This document shows positions 36,335 through 44,368 of a stretch of DNA of 64,000 bases, in pieces (position 1 is the stretch's first letter; each line of letters opens with the position of its first letter). The notes below the pieces were generated by a model, which did not search any database, had not been told where the DNA came from, and saw only the letters and a program-made list of their open reading frames with translations. Origin of the DNA: Candidatus Tepidiaquacellales bacterium UBA2330 (GTDB taxonomy: Bacteria > Bacteroidota > Ignavibacteria > Tepidaquicellales > Tepidaquicellaceae); the NCBI GenBank assembly GCA_002344965.1, contig DDUU01000003.1:484-64483 (forward strand). The letters run 5' to 3'. The position numbers and the translations under genes are program-made.

Positions 36335-37876
36335 ATGAAAGATAAATTACAGGAATTAAAAGATAAGAAAGCCGAAGCCCTAGCGGGCGGAGGACAGAAG
36401 AGAGTAGATTCGCAGCATAAAAAAGGAAAACTGACTGCAAGGGAAAGAATTGAATTACTCCTGGATGAAGGCAGCTTTGAAGAAACGGATATTTTCGTCA
36501 GACATCAGTCATATGACTTTGATCTTGCAAGTCAGAGATTTTATACAGACGGTGTAATTACCGGTACCGGCAAAATAGAAGGAAGAACTGTCTGTGTATT
36601 TTCACAGGACTTCACTATTCACGGCGGATCACTGGCGGAATATCATGCAAAAAAAATATGTAAGATTATGGATCTTGCAATGAAGATTGGTGTGCCTGTC
36701 ATAGGAATTAATGACAGCGGCGGAGCAAGAATACAGGAAGGCGTTGTTTCTCTCGGCGGTTACGCCGATATTTTTTTACGAAACACTTTGTCAAGCGGAG
36801 TTGTACCCCAGATATCTGCTATTGTCGGTCCGTGCGCAGGAGGAGCTGTTTATTCACCAGCGATAACTGATTTTATTTTTATGGTTGATAAAGTTTCGTA
36901 TATGTTTGTTACCGGGCCGAATGTAGTAAAAACAGTGACTCATGAAGAAGTTACATTTGATGATCTCGGCGGTGCGAGGACACATGCCGTTAAAAGCGGA
37001 GTCAGTCATTTTACTTCAGAGAATGAAGTGGAATGTTTTCAGAGTATCAGAAAACTCGTATCATATATCCCTCTGAATAATATGGACTCAGCTCCTTTCG
37101 CTGAATATTCAGGCGGAGAAAAGGATCTGGAGTTTCTGAATAATTTTATTCCGGACAATTCTAATAAACCATACGATGTAAAAGATGTAATAAACGCTTT
37201 GATAGATGATAACACCTTTTTTGAAGTTCATGCGGAATATGCAGAAAATATCGTAGTCGGATTCGGAAGAATTAACGGAAGGTCTGTCGGCATAGTGGCT
37301 AATCAGCCGCTGGTGCTTGCAGGTGTGCTGGATTTGAATTCATCAATCAAAGGCGCAAGATTTGTTAGATTCTGTGATGCATTCAATATTCCTCTTCTGA
37401 TACTGGAAGACGTACCGGGATTTTTACCCGGTACAGATCAGGAATGGCGTGGAGTTATAAGACACGGGGCTAAGCTGCTTTATGCTTTTTGTGAAGCTAC
37501 TGTTCCTAAAGTTACCGTCATTCTCAGAAAAGCATACGGCGGAGCTTATGATGTTATGAGTTCGAAGCATATCAGAGGAGATATTAATCTTGCATGGCCA
37601 ACAGCTGAAATTGCAGTTATGGGAGCGCAGGGAGCTGCTGAAATTATTTTCAGAAAAGAAATTGAAGCGTCTGATGATAAAGCCGCCGCATTAAAGGAAA
37701 AAGTAGAAGAGTTTACGGAAAAATTTGCAAATCCGTATCTTGCCGCTGAAAGAGGATTTATAGATGATGTGATCGAACCGAAAGAAACGAGGAAAAAATT
37801 AATTTACTACTTCGAGATACTTGAAAATAAAGTTGATTCAAATCCAAAGAAAAAACACGGTAACATTCCTTTATAA
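36335..37876 (+). CDS. pccB: Acyl-CoA carboxylase carboxyltransferase, propionyl-CoA carboxylase beta type
   Basis: The 513-residue protein has two crotonase-fold halves: ARERIELLLDEGSFEE, DFTIHGGSLAEYHAKK, NDSGGARIQEG, GPCAGGAVYSPA, and in the second half GIVANQP, EDVPGFLPGTDQE and AYGGAYDVMSSKH. It matches PccB, which carboxylates propionyl-CoA to methylmalonyl-CoA; acetyl-CoA specific relatives exist. It would connect with the B12-binding subunit at 10832. The biotin carboxylase/carrier subunit is not in the window. It starts with ATG. Confidence 0.92.
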   Translation: MKDKLQELKDKKAEALAGGGQKRVDSQHKKGKLTARERIELLLDEGSFEETDIFVRHQSYDFDLASQRFYTDGVITGTGKIEGRTVCVFSQDFTIHGGSLAEYHAKKICKIMDLAMKIGVPVIGINDSGGARIQEGVVSLGGYADIFLRNTLSSGVVPQISAIVGPCAGGAVYSPAITDFIFMVDKVSYMFVTGPNVVKTVTHEEVTFDDLGGARTHAVKSGVSHFTSENEVECFQSIRKLVSYIPLNNMDSAPFAEYSGGEKDLEFLNNFIPDNSNKPYDVKDVINALIDDNTFFEVHAEYAENIVVGFGRINGRSVGIVANQPLVLAGVLDLNSSIKGARFVRFCDAFNIPLLILEDVPGFLPGTDQEWRGVIRHGAKLLYAFCEATVPKVTVILRKAYGGAYDVMSSKHIRGDINLAWPTAEIAVMGAQGAAEIIFRKEIEASDDKAAALKEKVEEFTEKFANPYLAAERGFIDDVIEPKETRKKLIYYFEILENKVDSNPKKKHGNIPL

Positions 37877-37878
37877 AA

Positions 37879-37922
37879 TAAAAAAATCTGCAGCCGGATT
37901 CTGATAGTAAACGGCTGCAGAT
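37879..37922 (-). terminator. Rho-independent terminator of tryptophanase
   Basis: ATCTGCAGCCG (37886-37896) and CGGCTGCAGAT (37912-37922) form a perfect 11-bp stem with a 15-base loop. On the - strand it is followed by a T run (the A run at 37880-37886), so it terminates the tnaA transcript. On the + strand there is no T run, so it is not clearly bidirectional. Confidence 0.9.
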
Positions 37923-37935
37923 GATGTTCTGACAT

Positions 37936-39315
37936 TTATTCGGCATGTTTAAACTTTGCCGTAAAATGCCTCAGGAATTCCGACTCCTCAGTAATTACAA
38001 ATCCTTTTACATCTCTTTTGTTTTCTATTAGAATTTTAAATACTTCTATTACATATTCAATGTGACTTTGAGTATAAACCCTCCTGGGAATAGCGAGTCT
38101 GACCAGTTCATTCGGAGCAGGTATTAAATTTCCTTTTTTGTCATACTTGCCAAACATTACAGAACCAATTTCAACTGAACGAATCCCTCCTTTAATGTAA
38201 AGTTCACACACAAGCGCCTGTCCCGGATATTTATCAACCGGAATATGGGGATAAAAGGATCTTGCGTCTATATAAACTGCGTGACCGCCGATCGGCCATA
38301 TCAGAGGAACACCCATTTTGTAAAGCATCTCGCCGAGATATTCAGTGCTTCTGATTCTGTACTTCAGATAATCTTCATCAAATACTTCTCTAAGTCCGAG
38401 AGCGATAGCTTCCATGTCTCTTCCTGACAATCCGCCGTAAGTTACAAAACCTTCAGTAATGATCAGTAAATTTGTACAGGCATCAGCAAGCTCCTTATCT
38501 TTTAAAGCAAGGAATCCGCCCATGTTGACAAGTCCGTCTTTTTTAGCACTCATGACGCATCCGTCACAAAGAGCGAACATTTCTTTTGCAATATTTCTGT
38601 AGGAAAGATTTATATAACCGGGCTCTCTTGTCTTTATGAAATATGAATTCTCCGCAATTCTGCAGCAGTCCAGGAAAAATTTTACATTAAACTTTTTACA
38701 AAGGTTACTGACTTCTATTGCATTCTTCATACTTACCGGCTGACCACCGCCGCTGTTGTTTGTTACGGTCATGATAACCGCACCGATTTTTTTACTGCCG
38801 TATTTTTTTAAGAGTTCTTTAAGTTTATCAGTATCCATATTGCCTTTAAACGGATGAGAAAGCATTGGCTCGGCTGATTCAGCAATCGGAATATCAATTG
38901 CCTCCGCTCCGGAAAATTCTATATTGGCGCGGGTCGTGTCGAAATGCGTATTGCTGATAAAAATTTTTCCTTTCCCGCCAAGGTATCCGTAAAGTATTCT
39001 TTCTCCGGCCCTGCCCTGATGAGTGGGAAGTATATATTCAAATCCCGTAAGATCTTTCACTTCCTCTTCCATTTTCAGCCAGCTTTTTGAACCGGCATAC
39101 GCTTCATCACCGTCCATTATAGCTGACCATTGTTTTGAACTCATTGCCGAAGTACCGCTGTCTGTCAGAAAATCTATTAATATATCTTTTGAATGAAGCT
39201 GAAACGGATTAAAGTTTGCCTCTTCCAGAAATAATGATCTTTCTTCTTCCGATGACATTATTATCGGTTCAACGGATTTTATTTTGAACGGCTCAAATAT
39301 TGTCTTAAATTTCAT
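37936..39315 (-). CDS. tnaA: Tryptophanase
   Basis: This PLP enzyme splits tryptophan to indole, pyruvate and ammonia. The 459-residue protein has GDEAYAGS (Tyr73), PTHQGR, FDTTRA, GGQPVSM, and the PLP-lysine motif SAKKD (258-259). Near the C-terminus it reads RSVEIGSVMFG, with isoleucine where tyrosine phenol-lyase has its substrate arginine (MERG), and the LVRLAIPRRVYTQSH stretch is tryptophanase-like. The start ATG has a strong GAGGAG site at 39322-39327 (read on the - strand). No tryptophan permease or tnaC-like leader was seen. Confidence 0.93.
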   Translation of the reverse strand: MKFKTIFEPFKIKSVEPIIMSSEEERSLFLEEANFNPFQLHSKDILIDFLTDSGTSAMSSKQWSAIMDGDEAYAGSKSWLKMEEEVKDLTGFEYILPTHQGRAGERILYGYLGGKGKIFISNTHFDTTRANIEFSGAEAIDIPIAESAEPMLSHPFKGNMDTDKLKELLKKYGSKKIGAVIMTVTNNSGGGQPVSMKNAIEVSNLCKKFNVKFFLDCCRIAENSYFIKTREPGYINLSYRNIAKEMFALCDGCVMSAKKDGLVNMGGFLALKDKELADACTNLLIITEGFVTYGGLSGRDMEAIALGLREVFDEDYLKYRIRSTEYLGEMLYKMGVPLIWPIGGHAVYIDARSFYPHIPVDKYPGQALVCELYIKGGIRSVEIGSVMFGKYDKKGNLIPAPNELVRLAIPRRVYTQSHIEYVIEVFKILIENKRDVKGFVITEESEFLRHFTAKFKHAE

Positions 39316-39391
39316 TTATAAATCTCCTCAACTAATTTATTTAAATTAAATCTTTCTTTTTAATAATGTAATTATACTGATGAATTTATAT

Positions 39392-39407
39392 TATGATATA
39401 TATCATA
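39392..39407. promoter_or_regulatory. 16-bp perfect palindrome between divergent genes
   Basis: TATGATATATATCATA is a perfect inverted repeat lying 77-92 bases before the tnaA start and about 131 bases before the ABC-F start. It is AT-only apart from one G and one C placed symmetrically, so chance in this AT-rich gap is not excluded. It is the best candidate here for an operator bound by a dimeric regulator. Which of the two genes it would serve is unknown. Confidence 0.4.
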
Positions 39408-39538
39408 TATAAAATCTGATAAATGATTCGATATAAAAGAATTATTTAAGAAATTTCCTGTAAAAGATTCACTCTTTCAATACGAACGCCATTCAAAATC
39501 ACACTTAAATTATGATTGTAATTTCGTAAATTGCATTC

Positions 39539-41527
39539 ATGATTTCTTTGAATAATATTTCCATGCGATACGGTTCGAAAGAGCTGTTTAACAAAGTATC
39601 TCTGCGTGTAGCCGGTAAAGACAGACTTTCTCTTGTAGGCTCAAACGGAGCGGGGAAATCCACTCTCCTTAAAGTTATAGCCGGATTGATTTCTTCCGAC
39701 GAAGGAGAAGTGGCTGTTTCCAGACATACAACGGTGGGATATCTGCCGCAGGAAGGGATCCGTTTCCTCGGTAAAACTCTTTATGATGAAGTTTACAGCT
39801 CGGCTGGAGATATAAATAAGATACAGGAAGAAATGCGACAGATTGAAAATGAAATGAGTGAGTTTGAAGATACTGCTTCGGATGAGTTTATGGATCTTGT
39901 ATATGAATACGGCGAACTTCAGGAAAGATTTCAGATGCTTGACGGTTTCAGATTAAAATCAAAAATAGAAAAAATACTAATCGGTCTGGGTTTTTTTGAA
40001 AAAGATTTTGACAGAATGACAAATGAGTTCAGCGGCGGCTGGCAGATGAGGATCGCTCTTGCAAAACTTCTTTTAACCAATCCGTCGATCCTTCTTCTTG
40101 ATGAACCGACAAATCACCTGGACATAGAATCTCTAATCTGGGTTGAGAATTATCTGATGAATTATCAGGGCGCAATTGTGCTTGTATCTCATGACAGAAG
40201 TTTCCTCGACAATATAACGCAAAGAACAGTAGAAATTTCTCTTGGAAATGTCACAGAATATTCCGGAAATTATTCTTTTTACAAAACCGAAAAAGAGATC
40301 AGGAAAGAGCTGCAGGAAAATCAGTTTAATAATCAGCAGAATTATCTGCGTCAGCAGGAAAAGTTCATTGAAAGATTCAGGTATAAGGCTTCCAAGGCGA
40401 AAGCAGTGCAGAGCAGGATCAAGCAGCTGGATAAAGTAGACTGGATAGAAATTGAAGATGAAGAATCAACAGTGAATTTTACTTTTCCTCCTGCTACGCA
40501 TTCGGGTAAGACTTCCATTGAGCTTAGCGGTGTTACAAAAAGTTATGACAATGTTAATAACGTATTAGAAGACATTGATCTGATAATCGCAAGAGGTGAG
40601 AAAATTGTTTTGTTCGGAGTTAACGGCGCCGGTAAGTCAACGCTGGTAAGAATCATCGCTGGACATGAAAAAATAAACAAAGGAGAAGTAAAACCCGGTC
40701 ATCTGGCCGGTATAAAATTCTACGCGCAGAATCAGGCGGAAGAATTAAATCCTGAACTTACTGTCCTGGAAACTATGGAACAGGCGGCAACAGGAGAGAT
40801 TCAGAAAAATCTCAGATCCATCCTCGGAAGTTTTCTTTTCAGAGGCGATGATGTTTTTAAAAAGGTTAAAGTACTTTCAGGCGGTGAAAAATCCAGACTG
40901 GCTCTTGCAAAAATGCTGATAGAGCCGTCAAATTTTTTAATACTTGATGAGCCGACAAACCATCTAGACATGAGATCCAAGGAAGTGCTCATGAACGCAT
41001 TGAAAAAGTATGCAGGCACTGTGCTGATTGTATCGCATGACAGAGAGTTTATCGACGGTATTGTGGATAAAGTAATTGAAGTAAAGAATAAAAAAATCAA
41101 AACCTTTATAGGAAACGCCTCTGATTATCTGAAAGAAAAAGAAAAAGAATTCCTGAAAGGGGAGGTTTCACTGGAAAAATCTTTCAAACCCAAAGTTAAA
41201 TCAGAGATAAAACCTAAACCGGATAAATCGTCTGAAAGAGATTTGAAAGTTGCAAGAAAAGAGTTAAACAAAAAAATTGAGCCTGTCAAAGGCGAAATAA
41301 AAAATCTGGAAACGGAAATTGCAAAGCTCGAATCGGAAATTGCAGAGATTGAAAAACTTATGGGAAGCGAAGAATTTTATAAAGGAGGTTCTGACATTCT
41401 GAAAGTTTCGAACAAATATAACAATGTAAAAGAAAAATTAAAAAACGTATATTCCAACTGGGAAATTAAAACAGTTATACTTAATGATCTTGAAAAACAA
41501 CTTACTAACTTTAAACTAACAACATGA
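39539..41527 (+). CDS. ABC-F family ribosome-associated ATPase
   Basis: The 662-residue protein has two ABC domains without membrane segments: Walker A GSNGAGKST and GVNGAGKST, signatures EFSGGW and LSGGEKS, Walker B LLLDEPTNHLD and ILDEPTNHLD, with the linker rich in basic and Q residues between them and a C-terminal coiled coil (about 560-660) like Uup. ABC-F proteins act on the ribosome E site during translation; some protect from antibiotics. The coiled coil suggests the Uup/YheS group. The stop overlaps the next ATG. Confidence 0.92.
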   Translation: MISLNNISMRYGSKELFNKVSLRVAGKDRLSLVGSNGAGKSTLLKVIAGLISSDEGEVAVSRHTTVGYLPQEGIRFLGKTLYDEVYSSAGDINKIQEEMRQIENEMSEFEDTASDEFMDLVYEYGELQERFQMLDGFRLKSKIEKILIGLGFFEKDFDRMTNEFSGGWQMRIALAKLLLTNPSILLLDEPTNHLDIESLIWVENYLMNYQGAIVLVSHDRSFLDNITQRTVEISLGNVTEYSGNYSFYKTEKEIRKELQENQFNNQQNYLRQQEKFIERFRYKASKAKAVQSRIKQLDKVDWIEIEDEESTVNFTFPPATHSGKTSIELSGVTKSYDNVNNVLEDIDLIIARGEKIVLFGVNGAGKSTLVRIIAGHEKINKGEVKPGHLAGIKFYAQNQAEELNPELTVLETMEQAATGEIQKNLRSILGSFLFRGDDVFKKVKVLSGGEKSRLALAKMLIEPSNFLILDEPTNHLDMRSKEVLMNALKKYAGTVLIVSHDREFIDGIVDKVIEVKNKKIKTFIGNASDYLKEKEKEFLKGEVSLEKSFKPKVKSEIKPKPDKSSERDLKVARKELNKKIEPVKGEIKNLETEIAKLESEIAEIEKLMGSEEFYKGGSDILKVSNKYNNVKEKLKNVYSNWEIKTVILNDLEKQLTNFKLTT

Positions 41528-42279
41528 AAACCATCAAAATTTTAACATTATTTATTTTTTCTGTTTTTCTTTTGAATGTAAATTCAGCTGAGGCAGACTT
41601 AAATTATGAACCGAAGCTTAAGCTTAATGACTCAAAAGACAGGTCTTCTGAAATAAAGAAAAGGGACCTGGAAAAAGCGAAAAAATTTCATCAGCAAAGG
41701 ACCGGAGAATTTTTCGGGGCTTCTGTCGATTTTCAAATAGGATATGGCACGACTTCACCATCAGTATCAGAAAGAGATAATCAGAAGGAAATAAATACAA
41801 AAGGTAAAGGCGGAATTACTTTCGGGGCTTTGTTAAATTTAAATTTGTTTGGTCTTTTAAATCTGACAACCGGAATAGATCTGATTAATAAGAAATATGA
41901 TTACGGCATCCCTTATGTTAATGATCCTCTAAATACTCTTGACTCCACTGTCAACTCTGTAAAAAATCAATATCTTAATATTCCGTTAAATCTGAACTAC
42001 AGCGGTATGGTTTCGGAAAAGGTAGGATTAAGCTTCAGCGGCGGACCGTATTTCGGTATTCTTCTGAATCCGGAAAATGCAGTTAACGGATTCAAGGATT
42101 TTGATCTTGGTCTCAACGGTATCCTCACAGGAAATTACATGCTGAATCCTTTTATGAGCGTTATACTTGGCACAAAACTTCAGTACGGCGGATTAAATAA
42201 TTTGCTAAGTTCAAATACAATTGAAAAAGTGACTTTGACAAACTGGGATGTTTTTACAGGGCTTAGATTCGGATTCTGA
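41524..42279 (+). CDS. Outer-membrane beta-barrel protein
   Basis: The 251-residue protein has a signal peptide ending after about NSAEA, a short charged linker, and a C-terminal two-thirds of alternating hydrophobic strands (FGALLNLNLFGLLNLTTGI, YLNIPLNLNYSG, FGILLNPE) ending in FTGLRFGF with the terminal aromatic. This matches small PorT/OmpW-like eight-stranded barrels of Bacteroidota. Substrate and function are unknown. It overlaps the ABC-F stop by four bases and is followed by a terminator. Confidence 0.78.
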   Translation: MKTIKILTLFIFSVFLLNVNSAEADLNYEPKLKLNDSKDRSSEIKKRDLEKAKKFHQQRTGEFFGASVDFQIGYGTTSPSVSERDNQKEINTKGKGGITFGALLNLNLFGLLNLTTGIDLINKKYDYGIPYVNDPLNTLDSTVNSVKNQYLNIPLNLNYSGMVSEKVGLSFSGGPYFGILLNPENAVNGFKDFDLGLNGILTGNYMLNPFMSVILGTKLQYGGLNNLLSSNTIEKVTLTNWDVFTGLRFGF

Positions 42280-42302
42280 TTTTTAGTATTACATTTTAAA
42301 TT

Positions 42303-42327
42303 AAAGGGAGTGATGCTCCCTTTTTTT
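42303..42327 (+). terminator. Rho-independent terminator
   Basis: AAAGGGAG (42303-42310) and CTCCCTTT (42316-42323) form an 8-bp stem with a five-base loop, followed by a run of T to 42327. It ends the ABC-F/outer-membrane gene pair and separates it from the following lipoprotein genes. Confidence 0.92.
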
Positions 42328-42355
42328 ATAAATTAATATATATTGTTAATAAATC

Positions 42356-43090
42356 ATGAAATTAATATTCATCATAATTCCTTTTTTGATAATTTTCTCT
42401 TCCTGTACCGGCAAAGATAAGGAACAAACTAAATTATCCGAATCTGCGCAAAGTGATGATGCATCAGTTAATCAAAAAGAAGGAGCGCTCTCAAAAGAAA
42501 ATTCTGCAGATGATAAACCGCTTGTTTCTGATATACAGTATGGAATTACTCTAGTGCCTGAGTCACTGCATAATGAAAATAAAATCATAGAAGCCGTAAA
42601 ATGGAAGGACAGTCTCGGTGTGAATTTAATTGTTATTACTTTATCAGATGAGAAAACAATATATGAAGATGACCGGTTAAAGGAATTTTTCGTTCATCAT
42701 TATCTTCTGAGCGAAAATAATAAAATATTATGGAAGACGTATGATTTTGTAAAAGACTGTCCGTTTGACATTACTCTGGAGTATATTGACAGATCGCTTT
42801 CTGTAACGGATCTTGACAGTAACGGACTGGCTGAGACTTCATTTGTTTACAGGCTGTCATGTAAAAGCGATGTCAGTCCTGATGATATGAAGCTGATAAT
42901 GCATGAAGGTTTTAAAAAATATGCAATCAGAGGAGTGATGTTGCTTAAAATTAATAATGAAGGAACATTCGGAGGGGAGATGAATATAGATGTTTCATTC
43001 AATAAAGCTCCTAAAGTATTTAAGGAATATGCAGTTGAAAAGTGGAATGAATTCAATAAAGATTTTGCAGGCGAAATGTATGATAAATAA
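42356..43090 (+). CDS. Lipoprotein, possibly M949_RS01915-type surface polysaccharide family
   Basis: The 244-residue protein has a lipoprotein signal with lipobox FSSC (Cys17), a Ser/Glu/Asp-rich linker to about residue 55, and a globular domain. That domain has EEFFVHHYLL-like and DLDSNGLAETSFVYRL segments and the stretch KLIMHEGFKKYAIRG, which I recall from Bacteroidota proteins named after Riemerella M949_RS01915 (surface polysaccharide biosynthesis). That identification is from memory and moderate; no activity is evident. The next gene begins 11 bases inside its end. Confidence 0.65.
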   Translation: MKLIFIIIPFLIIFSSCTGKDKEQTKLSESAQSDDASVNQKEGALSKENSADDKPLVSDIQYGITLVPESLHNENKIIEAVKWKDSLGVNLIVITLSDEKTIYEDDRLKEFFVHHYLLSENNKILWKTYDFVKDCPFDITLEYIDRSLSVTDLDSNGLAETSFVYRLSCKSDVSPDDMKLIMHEGFKKYAIRGVMLLKINNEGTFGGEMNIDVSFNKAPKVFKEYAVEKWNEFNKDFAGEMYDK

Positions 43091-43730
43091 ATTCAGCGAA
43101 TACGGATTTCTTATTTTAAAAGTGATTGTTGCCGCAATTCTGCTTACCGGATGTTCATCTTCTAAAAATGATGATATGGATGAAGAATATTCAGGTAAAG
43201 AAATTAAAGAAGAGGGGAGTGAAAAAGATACAAGAAGTGAATTTGAAACCGGCGGTTCAGTAATTATCAAAATGGCTTTATTTGAACAGAATAATGAAAT
43301 GTACAGAGTGGAAGTGGATTCAACTTATCTCTACTGGCTTGATAATGAATTGTTAATTCTTAATGGTTCTACAAAATGCAATATATATGCTTTGAATGTC
43401 CTGGAGAAAGCCGGATATAATACTCCTGAAGGAAATGCTCTTACCCGCGATCTTTTTGATACGCTGAATTTCACTGACATTCTGCCGGTAATTGGTATTA
43501 ATGATGTATCAAATGCATTACCCGGAGATCTTATAATATGGAACGGACATGTGATTATTTTTGAATCAGAAACGGAAGTAAGCGGCGAAAAATATGCAAA
43601 GGCGTTCTGGGCGGGAACTCGGAATCCTGATAACGGAGTAAATATAAAAAATAATGTATGTTACGGAAAGTATAAGCTTAACGGAAATTACATAGTAAGA
43701 AGACCTACGAAAGTATCATACCGGAAATAA
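43080..43730 (+). CDS. Lipoprotein with NlpC/P60- or CHAP-like cysteine-peptidase pattern
   Basis: The 216-residue reading starts at ATG 43080, giving a lipoprotein signal with lipobox LLTGC (Cys25). A longer frame from 42990 would bury that signal. After an acidic linker comes a small domain with Cys100 in KCNIYAL, the PGDLIIW stretch and His157 in NGHVIIFE. This is the order and spacing of the Cys-His pair in NlpC/P60 or CHAP amidases that cleave peptidoglycan. The assignment is pattern-based, without a search. It overlaps the upstream lipoprotein by 11 bases. Confidence 0.65.
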   Translation: MINKFSEYGFLILKVIVAAILLTGCSSSKNDDMDEEYSGKEIKEEGSEKDTRSEFETGGSVIIKMALFEQNNEMYRVEVDSTYLYWLDNELLILNGSTKCNIYALNVLEKAGYNTPEGNALTRDLFDTLNFTDILPVIGINDVSNALPGDLIIWNGHVIIFESETEVSGEKYAKAFWAGTRNPDNGVNIKNNVCYGKYKLNGNYIVRRPTKVSYRK

Positions 43731-43745
43731 TCAGTCCGGTTATTA

Positions 43746-44348
43746 TCAGAGAGCTTTAAGAATTTTACTGAGGAAATCCGTCTGGATCTTAAGATCTTTT
43801 AGAGATTTATTATTTATGATCACAAAATCCGACTGTTCCATTTTCTTTTTCTCATCTACCTGAAATTTCATTAACTCGTTAATCGATTTTGTAGATGCTT
43901 CATCACGGATTTTGAGTCTGTCAATTCTTTCTTTTTTATTTGAAAAGACGGTAATTATATAATCCATTGACTTACTTAAACCGCTTTCGAAAATAAGTGC
44001 AGATTCTATAATTACTATGTCGTAATTATTATCTTTAACAAATTTTTTAATGTCACTGATTACAACCGGATGAACTATCTTATTAATTGCCGTATAATAT
44101 TTTCTGCTTGAAAAAATTTTTTCACGGAGTTTAGGCAGATTGATCTTGCCTTTGTAATTGACAATATCTTTTCCGAAAACTTTTATAATATCTTTAACAA
44201 GTTTTTTATCAGTCCGGTAAAGATTTTTCGCTATCTTATCAGAGTGAAGAACTTTAAATCCTCTTTTTGAAAGCAGTTTGCAAACTTCTGTCTTACCTGA
44301 ACCAATACCGCCGGTAACCCCGATAAGTAATTTCTTTTTAGTTTTCAT
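43746..44348 (-). CDS. coaE: Dephospho-CoA kinase
   Basis: CoaE performs the last step of coenzyme A synthesis. The 200-residue protein has the P-loop GVTGGIGSGKTEV, the HSDKIAKNL acidic/lid region, VIIESALIFESG for substrate contact, and RLKIRDEAS near the LID. Length is normal. It starts with ATG 20 bases after rny on the same strand, so it may be the last gene of that transcript. It converges on the lipoprotein gene. Confidence 0.95.
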   Translation of the reverse strand: MKTKKKLLIGVTGGIGSGKTEVCKLLSKRGFKVLHSDKIAKNLYRTDKKLVKDIIKVFGKDIVNYKGKINLPKLREKIFSSRKYYTAINKIVHPVVISDIKKFVKDNNYDIVIIESALIFESGLSKSMDYIITVFSNKKERIDRLKIRDEASTKSINELMKFQVDEKKKMEQSDFVIINNKSLKDLKIQTDFLSKILKAL

Positions 44349-44368
44349 TTTTTATCAAAGTAAACAAA

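Noticed and set aside
39316..39538. tnaC-like leader peptide before tryptophanase
   Set aside because: No short frame with a tryptophan codon in a suitable position was found on the - strand.
42990..43079. Longer start for the peptidase-like lipoprotein
   Set aside because: It would place a 30-residue lead before a clear lipoprotein signal peptide and overlap the upstream gene by about 100 bases.
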